Source of the DNA: Vampirovibrio chlorellavorus
GTDB lineage: Bacteria; Cyanobacteriota; Vampirovibrionia; Vampirovibrionales; Vampirovibrionaceae
Length of the DNA stretch: 64,000 bases
Direction of reading: 5' to 3'
NCBI GenBank assembly: GCA_903866275.1
Contig: CAIPMU010000013.1
Coordinates: 124,001-188,000, forward strand
Both the position numbers and the translations under genes were made by a program. Of the stretch, positions 36,771-45,450 are shown piece by piece (within the stretch, counting starts at the first letter, position 1; every line of letters begins with the position of its first letter). Below the pieces are notes generated by a model. It was given only the letters and a program-made list of their open reading frames with translations, did no database searches and was not told the DNA's origin.

Positions 36771-37329
36771 GGTTCATAAAAACCGAATTGCAACGCACGC
36801 CATACATCTTTCATCCTAGCCAGATGAGCCTTCAAAATGCCCCGACAGGGTAATTGAATCAAGAGTCAAACTTGCCTACCCTAATAGGAACCTAACCGCT
36901 ACAGGGTCGGGCGAAAAACACCAATGGCATCCGGGTTTTCAACTCAGACATCCCGCCAGAAGTTACGTTTCCTGAATTAAATACAAATAATTTAATTCAG
37001 AAACAAAAAATCCAAACAAAAATCACTCGGTTTCAGGCCACAAAACACTGTCATTGTTAAGTCCAGGCAGATCAACAATGAGCCCTCCTGAAAATCAGTT
37101 AAATTCAGTATTCCTATTATCCAGGCAGGCAGGAACAACCCAAAGCAGTCCAATCTGCGACAACACACGTACTGTTTATTTCGGATATTTTCCATGCGCA
37201 AGCCAGAATGAAACCCACAGAAACTGATTCATTCAGTGAGACGCATTCATTCGTCGCATCGGTAGTGGCAATCCCATCTCTCAGAAATAATCAGTCCCTA
37301 TCAAAATAGTTAATGAAAAGGAGTCGGTC
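36771..37329. other. AT-rich intergenic region with long inverted repeat
   Basis: About 560 bases without a convincing gene, upstream of the SLH-protein gene. A perfect 11-bp inverted repeat, CTGAATTAAAT/ATTTAATTCAG (36972-36982, 36990-37000), with a 7-base spacer, could be an operator or an AT-rich hairpin. AT content is well above that of flanking genes, as often seen upstream of highly expressed surface-protein genes. Confidence 0.45.
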
Positions 37330-38979
37330 ATGAAACAGAATAACTGGACGGCGCTGGCCATCAGTATCAGCCTAAGCGCAGGCGTTTCCGTTGCGTTCGC
37401 CGCCAACACCTTTCAGGACGTGAATGGCAGCTGGGCCAAACCGAGCATTAATAAGGCGGTCAACCAGGATATTATGACCGGCTATAGCGATGGCATGTTT
37501 CACCCGGACGCCTGGGTGACGCGCGAAGATTTCGTGCAGATGGCCGCCAAATCCATTGGATTGGCACCTACCCAAGCCAATATCGTGCCCAGTTTTAACA
37601 GTGTTTCCCAAAACACAGCCGGTTTTTCCAACGTGGATAATCAGGCCTGGTTATCCAGTTACCCCAGTGGGGTGGCCTTACCGGATAATCCCGTGCGGCG
37701 CGTAGAAGCGCTGACTGCATTGGCAGGCGCGCTCAACAAACCACTGGTCAGTGATGCGGAAGCCACTAAAATTCTGAATAAATATCAGGACGCGGCACTG
37801 GTGCCCACGGATTCACGACAGGCGGTGGCCACGGCCATTCAGTACAAACTGTTTGCCATCGATCCCAAATCCGGCAGCAACATGCTGGAACCGCTGCGAC
37901 CCGCCACACGAGCCGAAGTCGCCACCATGCTGGAAGAGTTGCATAATAAACGCGACATTGCCATTATTCAAAATGGACAAATGGTGGCCAATGCCGTGCC
38001 GAACGGGGCCGGTATTCCGGGGGGAGCCAGCGCCACCAATACCAGCATGACCAGCAGTAGCAGCACCACAACAACCACGAGCGGAACGGCTAGCACGACC
38101 GCTTCCGAGACCACCACCGGCACGACCGGGGCCGGTGCAGCCAACTCGACCACGGCAGCCACGCAAACCACCACAGGCACCAGCGCGGTGAGTGGCAGCA
38201 GCGAAACCACCACGCCGATGGAAAACACCGGGGTGACGGCAACCTCTCAGGCGGAAGCCGACAAGCAGGCGGCCAAAATCGGATTCAAGCGCACGCCCTA
38301 TCGCAATAGCGCCAACACCATCCCGGAGCTAAAACCGATGAGCAGTTCCACAGAACAACGCACACTGGATGCGGCGGTGCCCCTCACGCTGGCGCCCGGC
38401 ACCACATTCATGGGCACGGTGGCCAAATCGCTGTACTCCGATTTTAACCACCCCGGCGACCCGGCCATGCTGATTCTGGATCACCCGGTACTGGACGCCA
38501 ACGGGCGCGTAATCGCACCGGCAGGCAGCAAGGTGATCGGCTTCGTGAACAGCGTGCTCTCGCGAAACGCCACACCCACCAGCGAAAATGCCCAAATCGG
38601 CCTGACCTTTAACGGATTCATCACGCCTACAGGGCAAATGATTCCCATCAGCGCCACGGTCGATAATGCCGATGGCATTATAAAGGCGGGCGAGGCACAG
38701 GGGATTGTCTACAAGCCCACGCGTTCGGTGCAGGCCTTGCGCCGTGAGGTCAACACCTCCGAAGGGGCAGACTATGGCAGCAAATTTGGCAAGGCCTCAG
38801 TGCTGTCCGAACCGATGGTGAGCCAGGTGAGCCCAACGCCGCTGTACGCCTCCGATATTACGCCCAAGGATCTGCTGATTGGGGTGGGGGATCGACTGCA
38901 ACTACGACTGGATGCCGCAGGCCCTGGCACGATGGTCAACAATACGCTGGAAACGAACAACACGTCCAGCAAACCATAA
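37330..38979 (+). CDS. S-layer homology (SLH) domain surface protein
   Basis: This 549-residue exported protein has signal peptide MKQNNWTALAISISLSAGVSVAFA. One clear SLH motif follows (about 26-85: FQDVNGSWAKPSINKAVNQDIMTGYSDGMFHPDAWVTREDFVQM), with a second weaker set to about 210; such domains bind cell-wall polymers or porin-like anchors. Residues about 235-300 are a Thr/Ser/Ala linker. The C-terminal domain (about 340-470) contains PLTLAPGTTFMGTVAKSL and VIAPAGSKVIGFV, resembling the beta-barrel of VirB10/TrbI-type proteins. That second resemblance is inferred from motifs. AAAAGGAG precedes ATG 37330. Confidence 0.85.
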   Translation: MKQNNWTALAISISLSAGVSVAFAANTFQDVNGSWAKPSINKAVNQDIMTGYSDGMFHPDAWVTREDFVQMAAKSIGLAPTQANIVPSFNSVSQNTAGFSNVDNQAWLSSYPSGVALPDNPVRRVEALTALAGALNKPLVSDAEATKILNKYQDAALVPTDSRQAVATAIQYKLFAIDPKSGSNMLEPLRPATRAEVATMLEELHNKRDIAIIQNGQMVANAVPNGAGIPGGASATNTSMTSSSSTTTTTSGTASTTASETTTGTTGAGAANSTTAATQTTTGTSAVSGSSETTTPMENTGVTATSQAEADKQAAKIGFKRTPYRNSANTIPELKPMSSSTEQRTLDAAVPLTLAPGTTFMGTVAKSLYSDFNHPGDPAMLILDHPVLDANGRVIAPAGSKVIGFVNSVLSRNATPTSENAQIGLTFNGFITPTGQMIPISATVDNADGIIKAGEAQGIVYKPTRSVQALRREVNTSEGADYGSKFGKASVLSEPMVSQVSPTPLYASDITPKDLLIGVGDRLQLRLDAAGPGTMVNNTLETNNTSSKP

Positions 38980-39044
38980 TCACCAGAATTTTAATTGCTC
39001 ACACACACACTCGATAAATTTGGTATAGAGAGCGGTACGACGAT

Positions 39045-39080
39045 GCACCCGGTTGGAAAACCGATCGGGTGCTTTTCTTT
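39045..39080 (+). terminator. Terminator after the SLH-protein gene
   Basis: A stem of about 12 bp (GCACCCGGTTGG, 39045-39056, with CCGATCGGGTGC, 39061-39072, one G-T pair) with an AAAA tetraloop is followed by TTTTCTTT. It lies 65 bases after the stop and just before the convergent small gene at 39094. Confidence 0.85.
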
Positions 39081-39093
39081 GGCCGTGTCTCTC

Positions 39094-39384
39094 CTAGTGG
39101 GCCTGTGCGGTTTGGGAAGGCGCCGGGTACTGCTGCTGTTCCCGCTGAATCACGGTCATCAGCCCCATTAATTCCGTCATGCAGCCTTCCTGTTTCATCT
39201 GGGAAATTAATCCGCTAAATTGGGATTGAAACTGATTTTTATCCATCGAGCCATTGTTCAGGGCGCTTTGTTTAAAGTCCATCAACAGCGTCAGGGCCTG
39301 CTGCCCCTCCACCCGACAATCGGCCCATGCCTGCAAGGGCGCGAGTGTGCTGAGGAGCAATAAACCCGCCAAGAAATATCGCAT
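39094..39384 (-). CDS. Small secreted hypothetical protein
   Basis: This 96-residue protein has a signal peptide (MRYFLAGLLLLSTLAPLQAWA, cleavage near residue 21). The mature part of about 75 residues is helical and Gln/Met-rich, with two cysteines (Cys23 and one near 67) that may form a disulfide. ATG 39384 has GAGGG seven bases upstream; a TTG two codons earlier is less likely. The C-terminal tail is Gln/Ala/Pro-rich. I do not recognise a family; the helical, two-cysteine layout suggests a small periplasmic binding or chaperone-like protein, as inference only. Confidence 0.65.
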   Translation of the reverse strand: MRYFLAGLLLLSTLAPLQAWADCRVEGQQALTLLMDFKQSALNNGSMDKNQFQSQFSGLISQMKQEGCMTELMGLMTVIQREQQQYPAPSQTAQAH

Positions 39385-39617
39385 GGGCAAACCCTCGCTG
39401 ATGCAGTAAACGTGATGGTCCTTTTATCCCTGTGGATAAGCGCCAGCTTGCCCCCGGTTCAGCCGGAAAACAACTGCGAGCGTAAGGATGGTATGCCCGA
39501 TTCTGGCCGGAAAATCACACACTACAAAGAAGTGTAAAGTCCGCATGCGAAAACGGGGCGTTCAATCAAACCGCGCTATTTTCAGCGATGACTGAAGCGT
39601 TTCTCGATATGGGGGGG

Positions 39618-41198
39618 TTATTCCTGAAGCTGATACAGGTAGTACAGCAGTGTACGCACCCCAAAGCCGGTGCCACCCTTGGGAATTTCCGGGCTATCGC
39701 TGCTGACCCAGGCGGGGCCCGCAATATCGAGATGCGCCCAGGCAAGGTTTTTATCCACAAATTCCTTCAGGAACATGCCCGCCGCAGAGGAGCCCGCCTC
39801 GCCCTTGGCCCCGGCGTTGATTAAATCGGCCACGTCGCTTTTCAAATAACTCTTGTACTCGTCATACAACGGCAGGGGCCAAAGCTTTTCGCCCCCCGCT
39901 TCGCCCGCCTTGCGCACGCGATCGATGAGATCATCGCTAGTACCCATGATGCCTGCGGCAGCCTTGCCCAGCGCCACCACGCAAGCGCCGGTCAGCGTGG
40001 CCAGGTCAATCATCTCATCCGGGTTGACTTCTTTTTGAGCATAGGTCATGGCGTCGCACAAAATCAGACGGCCCTCGGCGTCGGTGTTGTTCACCTCAAT
40101 GGTTTTGCCGTTCATGGCAGTGACAATATCGCCCGGCTTGCTGGAGCGCCCGCTGGGCATGTTCTCGCAAGTAGGCACAAAGCAGTCCACCTGCACGGAG
40201 AGATCCTGCAGCTCGGCGATGGCTTTCATGGTAGCTAGCACGGCAGCCGCACCGCCCATATCCATCTTCATAGTTTCCATGGAACCCGCCGGTTTCAGCG
40301 ACAAACCGCCGCTATCGAAAGTAATCCCCTTGCCGATCAGGGCCACTTTTTTCTGGGCCTTGCCCTTGGGCTTGTAGGAGAGATGAATCAGGAACGCGGG
40401 CTGCTCGCTGCCTTGCGCGACCAGTGCAAAAGAGCCCATGCCCAGCTTTTTGATTTGCGCCTGCGTCAAGACCTTGCAAGTCAGACCGGGGATGGCTTCG
40501 GCCTGTTCTTTCAGAAAGGTGGGCGTGACGTAATTGGCGCTATCGTTTACCCAGTCGCGGGCCGTATTGACGCTTTCGGCAATCACTTGTCCCACGCGCA
40601 CCGCTTTTTTCAGTGCGGCAAGCTGGCCTTTGCCTGTGTCTTTTTCCTTGGCCTTGCCTTTCTCGGTGGTGGACGGCAAGACCACGGTGAGGCTGCTTAA
40701 TGGGGTCGAGCTGTCGCCGGTGCCGTTATCGGCCTTGGCCTTCTTGCCCTTGCGCAGCGTGAATTGATAACTCCCCAACACGGCCCCTTCGGCTAACAAG
40801 CGACCGATGGTGTCGGTGTCGAAGGGCTTGATGGCTTTTTGATTCAGTTCTGCCAAGGCAGTAGCTACCGATTTCACTTTCAGTTTTTTGGCCGCCCGAA
40901 TGGCTGCCGCGCTGGCCCGTCGCAGGGACTGCCCCTTGATCTCCTCCGGCTTACCCAGGCCCACCAGAATGACATAGGCCGCAGGGAGTTTGCCGTAAGT
41001 GGGCAGTACTAACGTATCGGCCAATTTCCCTTTGAACCGTGGGTGGGCCGCTTGCAACTCCTGACTGATCATTCCCTTCAGGGCTTTATCCACCGAGAGC
41101 GCCGCGCCCGTAAGCGGCTTGGTCCCTTCCACGATGGTGACAATAATCGCATCGGCTTCCCATTGAGCCAGATCGCCTTGCTGGGCCAGAATTTTCAT
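39618..41198 (-). CDS. pepA: Cytosol aminopeptidase (leucyl aminopeptidase, M17 family)
   Basis: This 526-residue dizinc aminopeptidase removes N-terminal residues in peptide turnover. The signature NTDAEGRLIL is intact. Metal and catalytic lysine residues appear in ALIGKGITFDSGGLSLKP, followed by MKMDMGGAAAV. The N-terminal 180 residues form the less conserved macro-like domain, here with a Lys/Gly/Thr-rich insertion at about 145-190. The C-terminal FGVRTLLYYL is typical. ATG 41198 has GGGGAGG upstream. E. coli PepA also binds DNA at Xer sites; xerC lies about 5 kb away, but no functional link can be drawn. Confidence 0.96.
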   Translation of the reverse strand: MKILAQQGDLAQWEADAIIVTIVEGTKPLTGAALSVDKALKGMISQELQAAHPRFKGKLADTLVLPTYGKLPAAYVILVGLGKPEEIKGQSLRRASAAAIRAAKKLKVKSVATALAELNQKAIKPFDTDTIGRLLAEGAVLGSYQFTLRKGKKAKADNGTGDSSTPLSSLTVVLPSTTEKGKAKEKDTGKGQLAALKKAVRVGQVIAESVNTARDWVNDSANYVTPTFLKEQAEAIPGLTCKVLTQAQIKKLGMGSFALVAQGSEQPAFLIHLSYKPKGKAQKKVALIGKGITFDSGGLSLKPAGSMETMKMDMGGAAAVLATMKAIAELQDLSVQVDCFVPTCENMPSGRSSKPGDIVTAMNGKTIEVNNTDAEGRLILCDAMTYAQKEVNPDEMIDLATLTGACVVALGKAAAGIMGTSDDLIDRVRKAGEAGGEKLWPLPLYDEYKSYLKSDVADLINAGAKGEAGSSAAGMFLKEFVDKNLAWAHLDIAGPAWVSSDSPEIPKGGTGFGVRTLLYYLYQLQE

Positions 41199-41308
41199 AG
41201 CGCCTCCCCGTTCCATGCAGAATCAAACATCTCTATTCGGCATTATACCGCAGCCTATGAGTGTGCATGGCTTGAACTTTACAGAAGAAGACGACCCCAA
41301 AGCAGCCA

Positions 41309-43276
41309 CTAAAGCTCGGGTTCAGTGATGCTCACATTCGCCAGCAACTGCTCAATGACCGTCGCATCCGGGGTAATGAACACGGTGCGTTCTTGCCGGT
41401 AATTCACATGGCCGGGGTAGGAGTGCGGGATTTTGCGCACGAATTTGCTGAGGGTGTAGATCACCGGCACATTTAAACTGCTGCGCGCCGCGCTATAATG
41501 CACGGCCAACATGGCGGCCTCCAGCAGCGTCTGATCCGGCACCTCGCCCTTGCCACTGCGCACCAGCACATGCGAGCCCGGCATCTGGTGCACGTGCAAC
41601 CAGATGTCATCCGAGCGCGAAAGTTTGCCCACAATGGCATCGTTGCCCAACGCACTTTTGCCCAGCAAAATTTCCAACCCGTCACTGGAGGTTAAACGCA
41701 CCACGCCTGCGGTTTTAGCTGCTTTAGGCTTGTCGGGTCTGGCATTGTTTTTAGGTTGTGCCGCCTTGTTTTGCTTGGCGATTTGCTTGGCCCTATTTTT
41801 CCCCAGTTTTGTGGTGTTGCCCTTGATCATGCCCGTGGGCGCTGAGGCCTCATTCGCCTCAGAGGATTTATCAAAAAACTCGTTTTTCCCAAAGTTGGGC
41901 TCGGCCATATCCGCCGCAATCGCAGTAAGTTCCGCCACAGTTTCGGCTTGCGCCAGCAACTGCTTCAGCGTGCCGAGATACTCCCGTTCATCGTGCAGGG
42001 AGGCCGAAATCTGTTGATAAATACCGCGGCGCACCTTGGCCTTTTGGGCCCGCCGGTAATACGCCTGCGCATTCTCCACCCAGCCGATGGCAGGATCCAT
42101 CTCAATCGCCCAGGGCTCGCCCGTCTCGTAATGCGTTAAAGTCACCCGATGCCGGGGCGCGGGCAAGTGCGCCGGATGCTCCGGCACCTCTCGGGCACTG
42201 ACGGCGGCCAGCAAGCGATCACCTGCGGCTTGCAGGGTTTCAATCTCATCCGCGGAAGCCGGTACCAGCTCCCGTTCTCGCTGGTTCAATTTCTTGCTCT
42301 GGCGATCCAGTATTTGCTGCAACTGCTGCCGTTGTCGCTGCACCCGCACCGCTTGCCAGTGGCGGGTAAAATAATCGCCCACCATCGCATTCACGGAATC
42401 AGCCGCGATCCATTGCCCGGACTGGGTTGGATTCAACCCCGGAACGCTCAAGGTAAATCGGGCTCCATCCCGACTAATGCCTGGCTGCAAGTGCTCGCCT
42501 TGCTCCAGTGCGTTTAATTGGCGATAAATCGCCTGAGCGTCTGTGAGCATTGATACTTGATCTAAAGCGGATTGGTTGAGGGTTTGCTCGCTTTGCGCTA
42601 TGGCGTCCTCTAAAATGCGCTGCCCAAACCCTGCCAGATTGCTATTTAAAAAGCGCACCGCATTTTCATCCGCGGGTTTGTGCGACCAAAGCGCGGCAAA
42701 GCTCGCCTCGCCTAACTCGGCCAATAATTGTTTTCCCGGCGGCTTGGGGGGCGGCGCATACGGCAGCCCAGCGGCCAGTTCCCGGTACTGGCTCATCGCC
42801 TCGCTCACGCCATGCGCCACGGCCAGTAAGACCCCTTGCTGTGCATCATAGAGCAGCATGTTGGTGTGCTTGCCCATCAGTTCCAGCGATAAGACCAGTT
42901 GCACCCGGTTACCCAGTTCGTTGAAATTTTCAAAGACCAGCTCCAGCACCCGCTCGCCGGGCAACGTGCGAACCGCTTGCAGGCTGGCCCCGTTCAGGTG
43001 TTTGCGCAACAGCATACACAACGCCGTCGGCTTGGGAAAAGTTTGCAAGGCCGTGTCTTGCTTGTGCCGTGTGTGGGTCAGCGCACAGAAGGGCGCTTCC
43101 GGATTCAGCTGGATAAACAGCAGATTCAAATGCTCCGGACGACTGGCCCCACCCCAAAAGGTGATCAGAAATTCGTGGGCACTAGGGTGCTGCACCTTGC
43201 TGACTTTGGCGTTATCCAGCAAGGTTTGTAATTCACGGGCCAGCGCCTTTAACGTAACGGCATCCAGTTGTTGCAT
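41309..43276 (-). CDS. rqcH: NFACT-family protein RqcH (ribosome quality control)
   Basis: This 655-residue NFACT protein binds stalled 50S subunits and adds C-terminal Ala tails to nascent chains. The NFACT-N region (about 1-170) includes MQQLDAVTLKALARELQ and a KHTNMLLYD motif. A coiled-coil middle (about 300-490) is followed by a Lys/Asn/Ala linker. The C-terminal NFACT-R domain (about 530-640) carries DIWLHVHQMPGSHVLVRS and KFVRKIPHSYPGHV, both strongly conserved. Length is larger than B. subtilis RqcH (about 570) owing to the linker. smpB elsewhere in the window provides the parallel rescue route. Confidence 0.94.
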   Translation of the reverse strand: MQQLDAVTLKALARELQTLLDNAKVSKVQHPSAHEFLITFWGGASRPEHLNLLFIQLNPEAPFCALTHTRHKQDTALQTFPKPTALCMLLRKHLNGASLQAVRTLPGERVLELVFENFNELGNRVQLVLSLELMGKHTNMLLYDAQQGVLLAVAHGVSEAMSQYRELAAGLPYAPPPKPPGKQLLAELGEASFAALWSHKPADENAVRFLNSNLAGFGQRILEDAIAQSEQTLNQSALDQVSMLTDAQAIYRQLNALEQGEHLQPGISRDGARFTLSVPGLNPTQSGQWIAADSVNAMVGDYFTRHWQAVRVQRQRQQLQQILDRQSKKLNQRERELVPASADEIETLQAAGDRLLAAVSAREVPEHPAHLPAPRHRVTLTHYETGEPWAIEMDPAIGWVENAQAYYRRAQKAKVRRGIYQQISASLHDEREYLGTLKQLLAQAETVAELTAIAADMAEPNFGKNEFFDKSSEANEASAPTGMIKGNTTKLGKNRAKQIAKQNKAAQPKNNARPDKPKAAKTAGVVRLTSSDGLEILLGKSALGNDAIVGKLSRSDDIWLHVHQMPGSHVLVRSGKGEVPDQTLLEAAMLAVHYSAARSSLNVPVIYTLSKFVRKIPHSYPGHVNYRQERTVFITPDATVIEQLLANVSITEPEL

Positions 43277-43417
43277 GAGGGAAAAAGACTTTCAGCCGAC
43301 TCCACGGTTCTAACGGTTCAAGGCATTTATTTTCAATGCTTCCGTATTCCACAATAGCGGATTCAACCGGCCCATTCAATGCCGGGGAAGAACACGCATC
43401 ATCCACCACGGATTAAC

Positions 43418-43915
43418 TTAGGTGGAAGGCAGTGCCGGGGCAGCCGCAGCGCGCGCCAGAATGGTATCAATCACGTTGGTCGTGGAGCGATTTTCTATCA
43501 TGGGCACAAACCGAACGGCCGCGCCAATGCGACGCAAGGTGTCCATTTCCGGGAGATTCTCCGGGGTGTATTGCGCGCCCTTGGCATGGTAATTCGGCTG
43601 GATCTGTTTCAGCAGCGGCTCGGGCGTGTCTTCCTCAAACAGGACCACATAATCCACGCAACCCAGTCCGGCAATCAGCTCCGCGCGATCCGATTCATTC
43701 ACGATGGGCCGTTGCGGGCCTTTCAGTCGGCGCACCGAGGCATCGGAGTTGACCAGAACAACCAGCGTCTCACCAGGCTCCTTGCAGGCTTGCAGGTATC
43801 GCAAATGGCCCACGTGCAAAATATCAAAACACCCGTTGGTCGTCACGATAGCAGACTGGCCCCGTAAGGAGGCCAGTCTGTCGATCAACTCGGCGGGTTT
43901 TAACACCTCGCCCAT
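43418..43915 (-). CDS. rfaE2: Heptose-1-phosphate nucleotidyltransferase (RfaE2/HldE C-terminal type)
   Basis: This 165-residue single-domain nucleotidyltransferase has the cytidylyltransferase-like signature TTNGCFDILHVGH (25-37) and RRLKGPQRPIVNE, NVIDTIL near the end. RfaE2 adenylylates D-glycero-beta-D-manno-heptose 1-phosphate to make ADP-heptose for LPS inner core or glycoproteins. The kinase half of HldE is absent here and must be a separate gene. Its ATG lies two bases after the stop of the SurA-like gene, so translation is probably coupled. Related ethanolamine- or glycerol-phosphate cytidylyltransferases are a less likely alternative. Confidence 0.9.
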   Translation of the reverse strand: MGEVLKPAELIDRLASLRGQSAIVTTNGCFDILHVGHLRYLQACKEPGETLVVLVNSDASVRRLKGPQRPIVNESDRAELIAGLGCVDYVVLFEEDTPEPLLKQIQPNYHAKGAQYTPENLPEMDTLRRIGAAVRFVPMIENRSTTNVIDTILARAAAAPALPST

Positions 43916-43917
43916 CG

Positions 43918-45099
43918 TTATTGTTTCGCCGTTTGCGCCGGAGCGGCATTAGTCGCAGCTTGAGGCGCAGGGGCAGCCTGCATAGCACCACCCAAGGCGC
44001 CAGGCCCAGCCATTGCATCCGCTTTGGGTTTATAGGCTTCTTCCACTTCAATCTTGGCGACTGACTTCTGGGATTCCAGCCAGCTTTGCAGGAACGCCTG
44101 TTTTTTCTCCTGAGCCATATGATCATGGATCAATTTTTTGGCTTCCTCGAAAGTTTGTTGATGAGGCGCTTCATGGCTAAACACTTTAATGATGTGGTAG
44201 CCAAACTGGGAGTGAACCACTTCAGGGGTCATTTTGCCATCCGGGGTTTTGGCAGCAGCTTCCCAGAATGCCGGATCAACGGTGCCTTCCGCCATCTCTC
44301 CCAGATCGCCGCCTTTTTGACCCGACAATTTGTCATCGGAATCTTTTTGGGCCAGGGTTTCAAACTTGGCAGGATCGGATTTCACTGCCGCGAAAATTTG
44401 ATCAGCCTTGGCTTTTAACGTGCTCTGCTGCGAAGCCAGTTCCTTGGCCAACGCTTCATCCGTAATTTTTGGATTCTTGCTGCGCAACTCCTGCTTCAAT
44501 TGAGGCAAGATGGCTTTCACCAGAATATGGCTGGCGTGAATACGGGCCGGAATTTTAAACTGAGCCGTATTTTTAGTGTAGAACGCCTTCACATCGGCAT
44601 CAGACACTTTTACCGCGGGACCGCCCTTGGATTCAATAAATTTGGTAACCAGCAGGTTTTGTTTCAACATCTGATCAAAGTCGGATTCAGGCATGTTGTT
44701 CTGCTTCAGAAACGCCTCAAACTGCGGTTTGATGATCGGATTGCTCAGGATGTTTTTCTGTTTGTAGTCCTTGACTTCAGCGTCATTTACCTGAATGCCC
44801 GCCTTTTTGGCTTCCGACAGAATCAGGGTCTGGCGGATCAGTTTATCCATCGCCATCTGCTTGAGCGTGTCTGCCATTTCGGTCCGTTGTTTTTCCGGGG
44901 CATCTTCCAGGTGAAACACCTTTACAAATTCGGCATAGGTTTTTTCATACTCTGCCTTGGAGATAACGGTGCCGTTCACCACAGCGACTTTATCGCCGCC
45001 GCCCAATGCACCCTGATTGGCGCAACCGCTCAGAAAAATGGTAGCAGCCAACATGCTGGCCAAAATGGATGATTTTGTTTTGCTCATTCTCTTACTCAT
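43918..45099 (-). CDS. SurA/PpiC-type peptidyl-prolyl isomerase lipoprotein
   Basis: This 393-residue exported lipoprotein folds secreted or outer-membrane proteins. The signal ends in the lipobox LSGC with Cys26. A SurA-N-like helical region (about 37-190) precedes the PpiC parvulin rotamase domain (about 190-320), marked by ARIHASHILVK, FETLAQKDSDDKLSGQKGGDLG and QFGYHIIKVF. The last 40 residues are Ala/Pro/Gln-rich. A non-Asp residue (Ala27) follows the lipid Cys, so outer-membrane sorting would be expected under E. coli rules. ATG 45099 has AAGGAA eight bases upstream; ATG 45087 is the alternative. Confidence 0.92.
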   Translation of the reverse strand: MSKRMSKTKSSILASMLAATIFLSGCANQGALGGGDKVAVVNGTVISKAEYEKTYAEFVKVFHLEDAPEKQRTEMADTLKQMAMDKLIRQTLILSEAKKAGIQVNDAEVKDYKQKNILSNPIIKPQFEAFLKQNNMPESDFDQMLKQNLLVTKFIESKGGPAVKVSDADVKAFYTKNTAQFKIPARIHASHILVKAILPQLKQELRSKNPKITDEALAKELASQQSTLKAKADQIFAAVKSDPAKFETLAQKDSDDKLSGQKGGDLGEMAEGTVDPAFWEAAAKTPDGKMTPEVVHSQFGYHIIKVFSHEAPHQQTFEEAKKLIHDHMAQEKKQAFLQSWLESQKSVAKIEVEEAYKPKADAMAGPGALGGAMQAAPAPQAATNAAPAQTAKQ

Positions 45100-45449
45100 T
45101 CTTTTGGTTCCTTAGAACTGTAAAACGCGAAAACAGATTGTAGATCGTCAGGAATTTTGACTGAAAACGACTTGAAAACGATTTTGCCCGAGGCCTCTCT
45201 CCGTGTCATGGCTTAGGAACTGGGAAAACAATCACGATCTTCAGACTCCTAGCATTATACCCTATCCCCTGAAACAGCCTATAGTAGATTACAGGACGTT
45301 CATCAACAAGCGCTGCCATTCGCTCAACAAAGCACACCGAAACCGGATACCGTTCAGATTATCCACAGCCTGAACAGAACCCGCGACGCGGAAAAGCAAC
45401 ACATTGAGCCCCACTCATCCCGCACGCAAAATCCTCTATAATAAAGCCT
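45100..45449. other. Divergent intergenic region between surA-like gene and xerC
   Basis: About 350 bases. GAAAACGA is repeated near 45160 and 45171. A TATAAT box at 45437-45442 lies eight bases before the xerC ATG. No gene or terminator is seen. Confidence 0.45.
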
Positions 45450-45450
45450 A
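45437..45450 (+). promoter_or_regulatory. TATAAT -10 box directly before xerC, leaderless start
   Basis: TATAAT (45437-45442) ends seven bases before ATG 45450, so transcription should begin at or next to the A of the start codon. No ribosome-binding site precedes the ATG. The -35 region is poor. This layout is that of a leaderless mRNA. Confidence 0.5.

Noticed and set aside
36992-37201. Minus-strand 69-codon Leu/Cys-rich frame
   Set aside because: AT-rich, starts without a ribosome-binding site, and overlaps the inverted repeat; likely chance.
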